From Cinclus cinclus (lineage: Eukaryota; Chordata; Aves; Passeriformes; Cinclidae), in the NCBI RefSeq assembly GCF_963662255.1, contig NC_085081.1, forward strand, positions 434,001-498,000: DNA of 64,000 nt. Direction: 5' to 3'. The notes under the pieces were generated by a model. That model was not told where the DNA came from. It was given only the letters and a program-made list of their open reading frames with translations, and searched no databases. Of this stretch, positions 21,936 to 33,900 are shown piece by piece. Position 1 is the stretch's first letter. The number at the start of each line of letters is the position of its first letter. The translations under genes and the position numbers were made by a program.

Positions 21936-24900
21936 GTGAGGGACCCCGAAATCCCCAAAATTCACCCCAAAATCGGGTTCGGCGCCCTCGAAAACCCCAA
22001 AATCGGCACCAAGATCTCCCAAATCCTGCAGGGTTTGAGGTTTTCTCACTCCAAATTTATCTGGGAGGGGGAAGTGGGAGGGACCCGGAAATCCCCAAAA
22101 TTCACCCCAAAATTGGATCAGAGACCCCAGAATTGGATCAGAGACCCCAAAATCCCCCAAAATTCACCCCAAAATTGGATCAGAGACCCCAGAATTGGAT
22201 CAGAGACCCCAAAATCCCCCAAAATTCACCCCAAAATTGGATCAGAGACCCCGAAATCCCCAAAATTCACCCCAAAATCGAATCTGAGAACCCAAAATTG
22301 GATCAGAGACCCCAAAATTCACCCCAAAATCAGATCTGAGACCCCAAAATTCACCCCAAAATTGGATCAGAGACCCCAAAATTCCCAAAATTCACCCCAA
22401 AATCGAATCTGAGACCCCAAAATTGGATCTGAGACCCCAAAATTCACCCCAAAATTGGATCTGAGACCCCAAAATTGGATCAGAGACCCCAAAATTCACC
22501 CCAAAATCGGATCTGAGATCCCAAAATTCACCCCAAAATCGGATCAGAGACCCCAAAATTCCCAAAATTCACCCCAAAATCGAATCTGAGACCCCAAAAT
22601 TGGATCAGAGACCCCCAAATTCACCTCAAAATCCCCCCAAATTCACCCCCAAATCGTATCTGAGACCCCAAAATCCCCCAAATTCACCCCAAAATGCCCT
22701 AAATCCCCCTCAAAATCAGATCTGAGACCCCAAAAACTCCCAAATCCACCCCAAATTTTCCCAAAATTCAGCCCAAAATCAGATCTGAGACCCCAAAATC
22801 TCCCAAATTCACCCCAAAATCCATGAACTTCACCGCTAAATAGGATCTGAGACCCCCAAAATCCCCAAAATTCAGCCCAAAATCGGATCTGATACCCCAA
22901 AATCGGATCTGAGACCCCAAAATTCAGCCCAAAATCGGATCTGAGACCCCAAAATTGGATCTGAGACCCCCCCATATCCCCAAAATTCACTCCAAAATCG
23001 GATCTGAGACCCCCAAAAATCCCCAAAATTCACCCCAAAATCGGATCTGATACCCCAAAATCGGATCTGATACCCCAAAATCGGATCTGAGACCCCAAAA
23101 ACTCCCAAACCCAACTCGAAATCTGCCCCAAAACCTCCAATTTTCGGGGAAATTATTTTTTTTTTTTGGGTGGGGGGGATGACGTTTGGCGTCCACGCGG
23201 ACCTCCCGTCCACAAGGGGGCGCCCTCTCCCAGCCGCGTCTCTATGGTTTTCAATGGCCAATCCTTAGTCTCTATGGTATTCCGGGTATTTTCATAGGAA
23301 TTCCCTTATTTTTTATGGGGTTTTTATTTTTTTGGGAAGGGGAGGGGGTTGGTTTCTTTTTTTTTTTTTTTTCCTTTAATGGAATTTTCTTTTTTCCAAC
23401 CCCCCCCCCCCAACTCGTCATTTTTGGCAGCTCCCAGCCCCCGTCACAGGATTTTGCTGACGTTCACCTTCATGGATACGGAGTGTACCTACGATTACCT
23501 GTTTGTTTACGACGGAGGATCCACCCGGAGCCCTCTCCTGGCTGCTCTCAGCGGGAGCTCCCGGCCTGCTCCACTCGAGGCCACCTCGGGAAAGGTCAGC
23601 AACGTGAAGGGGGGGAGGGGGGGGGGGGAGAGGGAATTTTTTGGGGGAATTTTATGAGGATTTATTGAGGATTATTCGGGATTTTTTAGGGATTTTTTGG
23701 GGATTTTTTGAGGATTTATTGAGGATTTTTTTGGGATTTCTTGGGATTTATTCGGGATTTTTTTCTGGATTTTTTGGGGTTTTTTTTTTGGATTTTTTTG
23801 GGATTTTTTAGGTTTTTTTGGGATTTCTTGGGATTTTTTTTTGATTTTTTGGGGATTTTTTTGGGATTTTTTAGGATTTTTTTGGGATTTCTTGGGATTT
23901 TTTTTTTGATTTTTTGGGGATTTTTTTGGGGATTTTTTTGGGATTTTTTGGGATTTTTTTGAGATTTTTTTGGGATTTTTTTGGGATTTTTTTGGGATTT
24001 TTTTGGGATTTTTTTGGGATTTTTTTAGGATTTTTTTGGGATTTTTTTGGGGATTTTTTGGGATTTTTTTTTTGATTTTTTAGGATTTTTTTGGGGATTT
24101 TTAGGGATTTTTTTGAGGAATTTTAAGGGATTTTTTGGGGATTTTTTGAGGATTTATTGAGGATTTTTTTTGGATTTTTTGGGATTTTTTTGAGGATTTC
24201 TTGGGATTTTTTCGGGATTTTTTGGGGATTTTTTTAAGGATTTTTTTTGGGATTTTTTGGGGATTTTTTGGGGATTTTTTGGGGTTTTTTTGGGATTTTT
24301 TTTGGATTTTTTTGGAATTTTTTTGGGATTTTTTTGGGGATTTTTTGGGATTTTTTTGGGATTGTTTAGGATTTTTTTGAGATTTTTTTGGGGATTTTTG
24401 GGGATTTTTTGGAGGAATTTTTAGGGATTTTTTGGGGATTTTTTGAGGATTTTTTGAGGATTTTTTGCGGAATTTGTTTTGGATTTGGGAGGGGTAAATG
24501 ACAGAAAAAAAATAAAAAAAGTCACGAAAAATGCTTTAAAAATCTGCAAAAATTCCCAAAAAATTCTCAAAAAATCCTCAAAAAATCTTGAAAAATCCCC
24601 TAAAAAGTCAATAAATCCCAAAAAAATCCCTAAAAAAATCCCAAAAAATCCCCAAAAAATGCCTAAAAAAATTTCAATAAAGCACCAAAAAAATCCCAAA
24701 AAAATCACCAAAAAATCCTCAAAAAAATCCCTAAAACTCCCAAAAAATCCTCCATAAATCCCCCAAAAAATCCTCAAAAAATCTCCAAAAAATCCCCCCA
24801 AAAAATCTCAATTAATCGCAAAAAGATCCCCAAAAAATCCCTAAAAAAACCCCCAAAAAAATCCCCAAAAAATTCCCAAAAAATCCCCAAAAAATGCCTA

Positions 24901-27900
24901 AAAAAGTTTCAATAAATCACCAAAAAAATCTTCAAAAAGTCCTTAAAAATCCCAAAAAATCCTCCATAAATCCCCAAAAAAGTCCCAAATAATCCCTAAA
25001 AAATCCCCAAAAAAATCTCAATAAATCCCCAAAAAATCCCCCAAAAAATTCCCCAAAAATCCCCAAAAAATCCCCAAAAAATCCCCAAAAATCCCAAAAA
25101 AATCCCCAAAAAATCCCCAAAAAATCCCTAAAAAATCCCCAAAAAATCCCCAAAAAATCCCCAAAAAATCCCCAAAAAATCCCCAAAAAATCCCTAAAAA
25201 TCCCCAAAAAATCACAAAAAATCCCCAAAAAATCCCCAAAAATCCCTAAAAAATCCCCAAAAAATCCCTAAAAAATCCCCAAAAAATCCCCAAAAATCCC
25301 CAAAAAACCCCCAAAAAATCCCTAAGAAATCCCCAAAAAATCCCGAAAAAATCCCCAAAAAATCCCCGAAAAAATCCCCAAAAAATCCCCAAAAAATCCC
25401 CAAAAAATCACCAAAAAATCCCCAAAAAATCCTCAAAAAATCCCCAAAAAATCCCCAAAAATCCCCAAAAAATCCCCAAAAATCCCTAAAATATCCCTAA
25501 AAAATCCCCAAAAAATCCCCAAAAAATCCCCAAAAAATCCCCAAAAAAACCCCAAAAAATCCCCAAAAAATCCCCCAAAAAATCCCCAAAAATCCCCAAA
25601 AAATCCCCAAAAAACCTCAAAAAACCCCAAAAAACCCCCAAAAAATCCCGAAAAAATCCCCAAAAAATCCCTAAAAAATCCCCAAAAAATCCCCCAAAAT
25701 CCCCCCAACGCCCCCCTCCCCTCCCGCCCTCAATCCCCTCCCAAGGTCCCTGCAGCAGCAGGGTGGAAGCTCCCGGCCAGGTGAGGCAGGTGTTGCCCCC
25801 GCTCTTTCCCCAGATGCTGCTGCACCTTTTCAGCGACGCCAATTACAACCTGCTGGGATTCAACGCCACCTGGAGCCTGGCGCTGTGTCCCGGGGGCTGC
25901 TCGGGCCGCGGCCGCTGCCTCCCCCACGGCCGCTGCCGCTGCCCCCGCGACTGGGGGGGACCCTCGTGCGCCGCTCCCGCCTGCGGCCGCCACTGCCGGC
26001 CCCCAGGGGGCACCTGTAACCAGGTGAGCGCCTGGATCCAGGTGAAGGCCTGTATCCAGGGGAGCCCTGTATCCAGGTGAGCGCTGGAACCAGGTGAGCA
26101 CTGTAACCAGGTGAGCGCTGTAACCAGGTGAGCGCCTGTAACCAGGTGAGCACCTGTAACCAGGTGAGCTCTTGTAACCAGGTGAGCGCCTGTAACCAGG
26201 TGAGCTCCTGTAACCAGGTGAGCTCCTGTAACCAGGTGAGCGCTGTAACCAGGTGAGCTCTTGTAACCAGGTGAGCTCTTGTAACCAGGTGAGCTCCTGT
26301 AACCAGGTGAGCGCCTGTAACCAGGTGAGCTCCTGTAACCAGGTGAGCGCCTGGATCCAGGTGAGCGCCTGTAACCAGGTGAGCGCTGTAACCAGGTGAG
26401 CTCTTGTAACCAGGTGAGCTCTTGTAACCAGGTGAGCGCCTGTAACCAGGTGAGCACTGTAACCAGGTGAGCTCTTGTAACCAGGTGAGCTCCTGTAACC
26501 AGGTGAGCGCCTGTAACCAGGTGAGCTCCTGTAACCAGGTGAGCCCTGTAACCAGGTGAGCGCTGGAACCAGGTGAGCGCCTGTAACCAGGTGAGCTCTT
26601 GTAACCAGGTGAGCGCCTGTAACCAGGTGAGCCCTGTAACCAGGTGAGCTCTTGTAACCAGGTGAGCGCCTGTAACCAGGTGAGCCCTGTAACCAGGTGA
26701 GCTCTTGTAACCAGGTGAGCGCCTGTAACCAGGTGAGCTCCTGTAACCAGGTGAGCTCTTGTAACCAGGTGAGCTCCAGTAACCAGGTGAGCCCTGTAAC
26801 CAGGTGAGTGCCTGTAACCAGGTGAGCACCTGTAACCAGGTGAGCCCTGTAACCAGGTGAGCTCTTGTAACCAGGTGAGCACCTGTAACCAGGTGAGCGC
26901 CTGTAACCAGGTGAGCCCTGTAACCAGGTGAGCTCATATAACCAGGTGAGCTCATGTAAGCAGGTGAGCCCTGTAACCAGGTGAGCGCCTGGATCCAGGT
27001 GAGCTCCTGTAACCAGGTGAGCACCTGTAACCAGGTGAGCCCTGTAACCAGGTGAGCTCTTGTAACCAGGTGAGCTCCTGTAACCAGGTGAGCGCCTGTA
27101 ACCAGGTGAGCTCCTGTAACCAGGTGAGCGCCTGGATCCAGGTGAAGGCCTGTATCCAGGGGAGCCCTGTATCCAGGTGAGCGCTGGAACCAGGTGAGCG
27201 CCTGTAACCAGGTGAGCTCCTGTAACCAGGTGAGCTCTTGTAACCAGGTGAGCGCCTGTAACCAGGTGAGCTCCTGTAACCAGGTGAGCACTGTAACCAG
27301 GTGAGCTCATGTAACCAGGTGAGCCCTGTAACCAGGTGAGCTCCTGTAACCAGGTGAGCGCTGGAACCAGGTGAGCTCCTGTAACCAGGTGAGCGCCTGT
27401 AACCAGGTGAGCTCTTGTAACCAGGTGAGCGCCTGTAACCAGGTGAGCCCTGTAACCAGGTGAGCTCTTGTAACCAGGTGAGCGCCTGTAACCAGGTGAG
27501 CTCCTGTAACCAGGTGAGCTCTTGTAACCAGGTGAGCGCCTGTAACCAGGTGAGCTCCTGTAACCAGGTGAGCACTGTAACCAGGTGAGCTCATGTAACC
27601 AGGTGAGCCCTGTAACCAGGTGAGCTCCTGTAACCAGGTGAGCGCTGGAACCAGGTGAGCTCCTGTAACCAGGTGAGCGCCTGTAACCAGGTGAGCTCTT
27701 GTAACCAGGTGAGCGCCTGTAACCAGGTGAGCCCTGTAACCAGGTGAGCTCTTGTAACCAGGTGAGCGCCTGTAACCAGGTGAGCCCTGTAACCAGGTGA
27801 GCTCTTGTAACCAGGTGAGCGCCTGTAACCAGGTGAGCTCCTGTAACCAGGTGAGCTCTTGTAACCAGGTGAGCACCTGTAACCAGGTGAGCGCCTGGAT

Positions 27901-30900
27901 CCAGGTGAGCGCCTGTAACCAGGTGAGCCCTGTAACCAGGTGAGCTCATGTAACCAGGTGAGCACCTGTAACCAGGTGAGCTCCTGTAACCAGGTGAGCG
28001 CCTGTAACCAGGTGAGCTCTTGTAACCAGGTGAGCCCTGTAACCAGGTGAGCCCTGTAACCAGGTGAGCACCTGTAACCAGGTGAGCGCTGTAACCAGGT
28101 GAGCGCTGTAACCAGGTGAGCTCTTGTAACCAGGTGAGCCCTGTAACCAGGTGAGCCCTGTAACCAGGTGAGCGCCTGTAACCAGGTGAGCTCTTGTAAC
28201 CAGGTGAGCCCTGTAACCAGGTGAGCTCCTGTAACCAGGTGAGCCCTGTAACCAGGTGAGCTCTTGTAACCAGGTGAGCGCCTGTAACCAGGTGAGCGCT
28301 GTAACCAGGTGAGCTCTTGTAACCAGGTGAGCACCTGTAACCAGGTGAGCTCATGTAACCAGGTGAGCACCTGTAACCAGGTGAGCTCTGGAACCAGGTG
28401 AGCTCCTGTAACCAGGTGAGCGCCTGTAACCAGGTGAGCTCATGTAACCAGGTGAGCACCTGTAACCAGGTGAGCTCTTGTAACCAGGTGAGCGCCTGTA
28501 ACCAGGTGAGCCCTGTAACCAGGTGAGCTCTTGTAACCAGGTGAGCGCCTGTAACCAGGTGAGCCCTGTAACCAGGTGAGCTCTTGTAACCAGGTGAGCG
28601 CCTGTAACCAGGTGAGCTCCTGTAACCAGGTGAGCTCTTGTAACCAGGTGAGCACCTGTAACCAGGTGAGCGCCTGGATCCAGGTGAGCGCCTGTAACCA
28701 GGTGAGCCCTGTAACCAGGTGAGCACCTGTAACCAGGTGAGCCCTGTAACCAGGTGAGCTCATGTAACCAGGTGAGCACCTGTAACCAGGTGAGCTCCTG
28801 TAACCAGGTGAGCGCCTGTAACCAGGTGAGCTCTTGTAACCAGGTGAGCCCTGTAACCAGGTGAGCCCTGTAACCAGGTGAGCACCTGTAACCAGGTGAG
28901 CGCCTGTAACCAGGTGAGCTCTTGTAACCAGGTGAGCCCTGTAACCAGGTGAGCTCCTGTAACCAGGTGAGCCCTGTAACCAGGTGAGCTCTTGTAACCA
29001 GGTGAGCGCCTGTAACCAGGTGAGCACCTGTAACCAGGTGAGCTCATGTAACCAGGTGAGCTCTGGAACCAGGTGAGCTCATGTAACCAGGTGATCACCT
29101 GTAACCAGGTGAGCTCCTGTAACCAGGTGAGCCCTGTAACCAGGTGAGCGCTGGAACCAGGTGAGCGCCTGTAACCAGGTGAGCTCATGTAACCAGGTGA
29201 GCACCTGTAACCAGGTGAGCTCCTGTAACCAGGTGAGCTCTTGTAACCAGGTGAGCACCTGTAACCAGGTGAGCTCTGGAACCAGGTGAGCTCCTGTAAC
29301 CAGGTGAGCTCTTGTAACCAGGTGAGCACCTGTAACCAGGTGAGACCCGCGGAACTTGCCTGCACTGCGGGGGGGGGGGGGGGAGGGGAAGGAGCTTTAG
29401 GGTGGTGCGGGGGGAGGGGGGCAGGTGTTGGAACGATGTTGGGTTTTTAGGGGATTTCTTTTATTTTTATTTTTTTTTGGGGAGGAGGGGTTTTTGGGGA
29501 TTTTTTGGGGGTTTTTGGGGGATTTTTTGGGGATTTTTTGGGGGTTTTTGGGGGTTTTTGGGGGATTTTTTGGGGATTTTTTGGGGGTTTTTGGGGGCTT
29601 TTGGGGGATTTTTTGGGGATTTTTGGGGATTTTTTGGGATTTTTTGGGGATTTTTTTGGGGATTTTTTTTTTGATTTTTTGGGATTTTTTGGGGATTTTT
29701 TGAGGATTGTTTTGGATTTTTTGGGGGATTTTTTGAGGATCTTTTGTGGATTTTTTGGGGATTTTTTAGGGATTTTTAGGGATTTTTTGGGGAATTTTTT
29801 TGGGATTTTTTGGGGATTTTTAGGGATTTTTTGAGGATTTTTTGGGGATTTTTTGAGGATTTTTTTGGGATTTTTTGGGGGATTTTTTTGGGGATTTTTT
29901 TGGGATTTTTTGGGGGATTTTTGGGGATTTTTTGAGGATTTTTTGGGGATTTTTTGAGGATTTTTTGGGGATTTTTTGGGGGATTTTTTTGGGGATTTTT
30001 TTGGGACTTTTGGGGCATTTTTGGGGGATTTTTTAGGGATTTTTTTAGGGTTTTTTTAGGGATTTTTTTTTTTGATTTTTTGGGATTTTTTTGGGATTTT
30101 TTTGGATTTTTTGGGGATTTTTTAGGGATTTTTAGGGATTTTTTGGGGAATTTTTGAGGGGATTTTTGGGGATTTTTCGTGATTTTTTGGTGGATTTTAT
30201 GGGGATTTTTTCGTGATTTTTTTGGAATTTTTTTGGGATTTTTGAGGATTTTTTTGCACCTTTCTCCTGATTTTTTTTTTCCCTTTCTTTTCCATTTTTT
30301 AATGACTTTTCCCTATATTTTATATCCCTTTTAGGAAACGGGGATGTGCGAGTGCCAGCCGGGATTTTTGGGATTTTCCTGCGAAATTTCCCTGGATGAT
30401 TTTCGGGGTGAGGGGCTCTGGTACCGAATCAGCTCCGGGGACCCCGAATTTCGACCCCGAGCTGCAGCAGCAGGAGCTGTGCTGCCAGGAACTGGGATGC
30501 TCTACGTGTTTGGGGGTCAGTTCTGGGGGAAAAAATGGGGATTTTGGGCAAAAATTTGGGATTTTTGGGAAAAAAATGGGGATTTTTGGGAAAAAAACGG
30601 GAAAAAATGGGGTTTTTTAGGGGATTTTTAGGGGATTTTTAGGGGGTTTTTAGGGGGTTTTGGGGTCTACAGGAGCTGTCATGGCAGGGATTGGGATAAG
30701 GATCAGATTTGGGGTAAAAAATGGGGATTTTGGGCAAAAATTTGGGATTTGGGGAAAAAAAATGGGGATTTTTGGGAAAAAAACGGGAAAAAATTGGGGT
30801 TTTTTAGGGGATTTTAGGGGATTTTTAGGGGATTTTTAGGGGATTTTTAGGGGGTTTTGGGATCTACAGGAGCTGTCCTGGCAGGGATTGGGATAAGGAT

Positions 30901-33900
30901 CAGATTTGGGGTAAAAAATGGGGATTTTGGGCAAAAATTTGGGATTTTTGGGAAAAAAATGGGGATTTTTGGGAAAAAAACGGGAAAAAATTGGGGTTTT
31001 TTAGGGGATTTTTAGGGGGTTTTGGGGTCTACAGGAGCTGTCCTGGCAGGGATTGGGATAAGGATCAGATTTGGGGTAAAAAATGGGGATTTTGGGCAAA
31101 AATTTGGGATTTGGGGAAAAAAAAAAATGGGGATTTTTGGGAAAAAAACGGGAAAAAATTGGGGTTTTTTAGGGGATTTTAGGGGATTTTTAGGGGATTT
31201 TTAGGGGATTTTTAGGGGATTTTGGGGTCTAGAGGAGCTGTCCTGGCAGGGATTGGGATAAGGATAAGATTTGGGGTAAAAAATGGGGATTTTGGGCAAA
31301 AATTTGGGATTTTGGGGAAAAAAATGGGGATTTTTTGGGGAAAAGATTGGGATTTTTTAGGGGTTTTTTTCGGCGTTTTTGGGTTTTTTTTAGAGGATTT
31401 TTTTGGGGGATTTTGGAGTTTCCTGGAGCCATCATGAAAGGAGCTGGGATGGGGCTGAGTTTTGGGGTAAAAAATGGGGATTTTGGGCAAAAAAAATGGG
31501 GATTTTGGGGAAAAAATGGGGATTTTGGGCAAAAAAATGGGGATTTGGGGGAAAAAAATGGGGATTTTGGGCAAAAAAAATGGGGAAAAAATGGGGATTT
31601 TTGGGGTTCCTTTAGGGGTTTTTTTTGGGGATTTGGGAAAATTTGGGGGATTTGAGGGGATTTTGGGGATTTTGGGAAATTTTGGGTGAAAAATTGAGAA
31701 TTTTTGGGTGAAATTTGCGGGAGAAAATGGGGATTTTTGAGGGTGTTTTTAGGGGTTTTTTTTTTTTTGGGGAGGATTTTGGGAAATTCGGAGGAAATTG
31801 GGAAGGATTTGGGAAAATTTGGGGGGATTAAGGAACTTCAGGGAAGTTTTTGGGGAAAATTTGGGGATTTTGGGCAAAAATTGGGGGAAATGGGGAAAAA
31901 AATTGTGAAAAAAATTGGGAATTTTGTTTTTTTTTTTTTTTCCTAGATTTTTGGGGGGGTTTTTGGGGAGAATTTGAAGGAATTTTGGGAAGATTTGGGA
32001 AAATTTGTTGAGATTTGAGGGAATTTGGAAAAATTTGGGAGAAATTTGGGGATTTTGGGAATTTTGGGGGGGATTTTGGAGGGATTTTTAAATTTTTTTT
32101 TTTCCTTTTTTTGGCTTTTTTTGAGGCGATTTTTTTCGGGGTTTTTTTTTGGGGTGAATTCCGGGGATTTTGGTAAATTTGGGGAGGGGTCCCTGAGCGT
32201 GTCCCCCTCCCCAAAATTGGAATTGAACGAGATTTTGGGGCTTTTTTGGGCTTTTTTTTGTTTAATTTTTCCCTTTTTTTGGCTTTTTTTGAGGCGATTT
32301 TTTCGGGGTTTTTTTTGGGGTGAATTCCGGGGATTTTGGTGAATTTGGGGAGGGGTCCTGAGCGTGTCCCCCTCCCCAAAATTGGAATTGAACGAGATTT
32401 TGGGGCTTTTTTGGGCTTTTTTTTGTTTAATTTTTCCCTTTTTTTGGCTTTTTTTGAGGCGATTTTTTCGGGGTTTTTTTGGGGTGAATTCCGGGGATTT
32501 TGGTAAATTTGGGGAGGGGTCCTGAGCGTGTCCCCCTCCCCAAAATTGGAATTGAACGAGATTTTGGGGCTTTTTTGGGCTTTTTTTTTTGTTTAATTTT
32601 TCCCTTTTTTTGGCTTTTTTTGAGGCGATTTTTTCGGGGTTTTTTTTGGGGTGAATTCCGGGGATTTTGGTAAATTTGGGGAGGGGTCCCTGAGCGTGTC
32701 CCCCTCCCCAAAATTGGAATTGAACGAGATTTTGGGGCTTTTTTGGGCTTTTTTTTTGTTTAATTTTTCCCTTTTTTTGGCTTTTTTTGAGGCGATTTTT
32801 TCGGGGTTTTTTTTGGGGTGAATTCCGGGGATTTTGGTAAATTTGGGGAGGGGTCCCTGAGCGTGTCCCCCTCCCCAAAATTGGAATTGAACGAGATTTT
32901 GGGGCTTTTTTGGGCTTTTTTTTTGTTTAATTTTTCCCTTTTTTTGGCTTTTTTTGAGGCGATTTTTTCGGGGTTTTTTTTGGGGTGAATTCCGGGGATT
33001 TTGGTAAATTTGGGGAGGGGTCCCTGAGCGTGTCCCCCTCCCCAAAATTGGAATTGAACGAGATTTTGGGGCTTTTTTGGGCTTTTTTTTTGTTTAATTT
33101 TTCCCTTTTTTTGGCTTTTTTTGAGGCGATTTTTTCGGGGTTTTTTTTGGGGTGAATTCCGGGGATTTTGGTAAATTTGGGGAGGGGTCCTGAGCGTGTC
33201 CCCCTCCCCAGGATGGGACCTGAACGAGGCTCTGGGGGATCTGGTCAGGTTCAATTTCAGCTCCAATCGTTGGGAACGAGTCCCCGAGACCCCCGGGAAC
33301 CCGAGACCGGTGAGACCCCTCCCCAAAATATCCCAAAAAATGGCCCGAAATTGACCCGAAATATCCAAAAATAGCAACGTCCTACCCCAAAAAATACCCA
33401 AAAATGGCAAAATTCCACCCCAAAATTACCCAAAAATATCCAAAAAACGTCCCGAAAAATGTCCCAAAATTGACCCAAAAATTAACCCGAAGTTCCCTGA
33501 ATAAACCAAAATTAGCGCAAAATAACCCAAAAATATCCCAAAATATCCCAAAAATGTCCCCAAATATCCCCAAAGTAGCCAGCTTTAACCCCAAAAATAC
33601 CCAAAAATAGCAAAATCCTACCCCAAAATATCCCAAAAACCCCCAGATTTGACCCAAAATATCCCAAAAAGATAATACCAAATCCAGTTCCAGTTCCCAA
33701 TTCCCAATTCCCAATTCCCAATTCCCAATTCAATTCCAGTTCCCAATTCCCAATTCCCAATTCCCAATTCCCATTCCCAATTCAATTCCAGTTCCCAATT
33801 CCCAATTCCCAATTCCCAATTCCCAATTCCCAATTCCCATTCCCAATTCAATTCCAGTTCCCAATTCCCAATTCCCAATTCCCAATTCCAGTTCCCAGTT

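Noticed and set aside
25730..28726. 998-residue open frame on -
   Set aside because: It translates the donor minisatellite; all codons are repeats ([19 protein letters not shown]) and the real gene is on +.
26024..29345. CRISPR-like regular array
   Set aside because: No unique spacers, 17-bp unit, vertebrate intron context.
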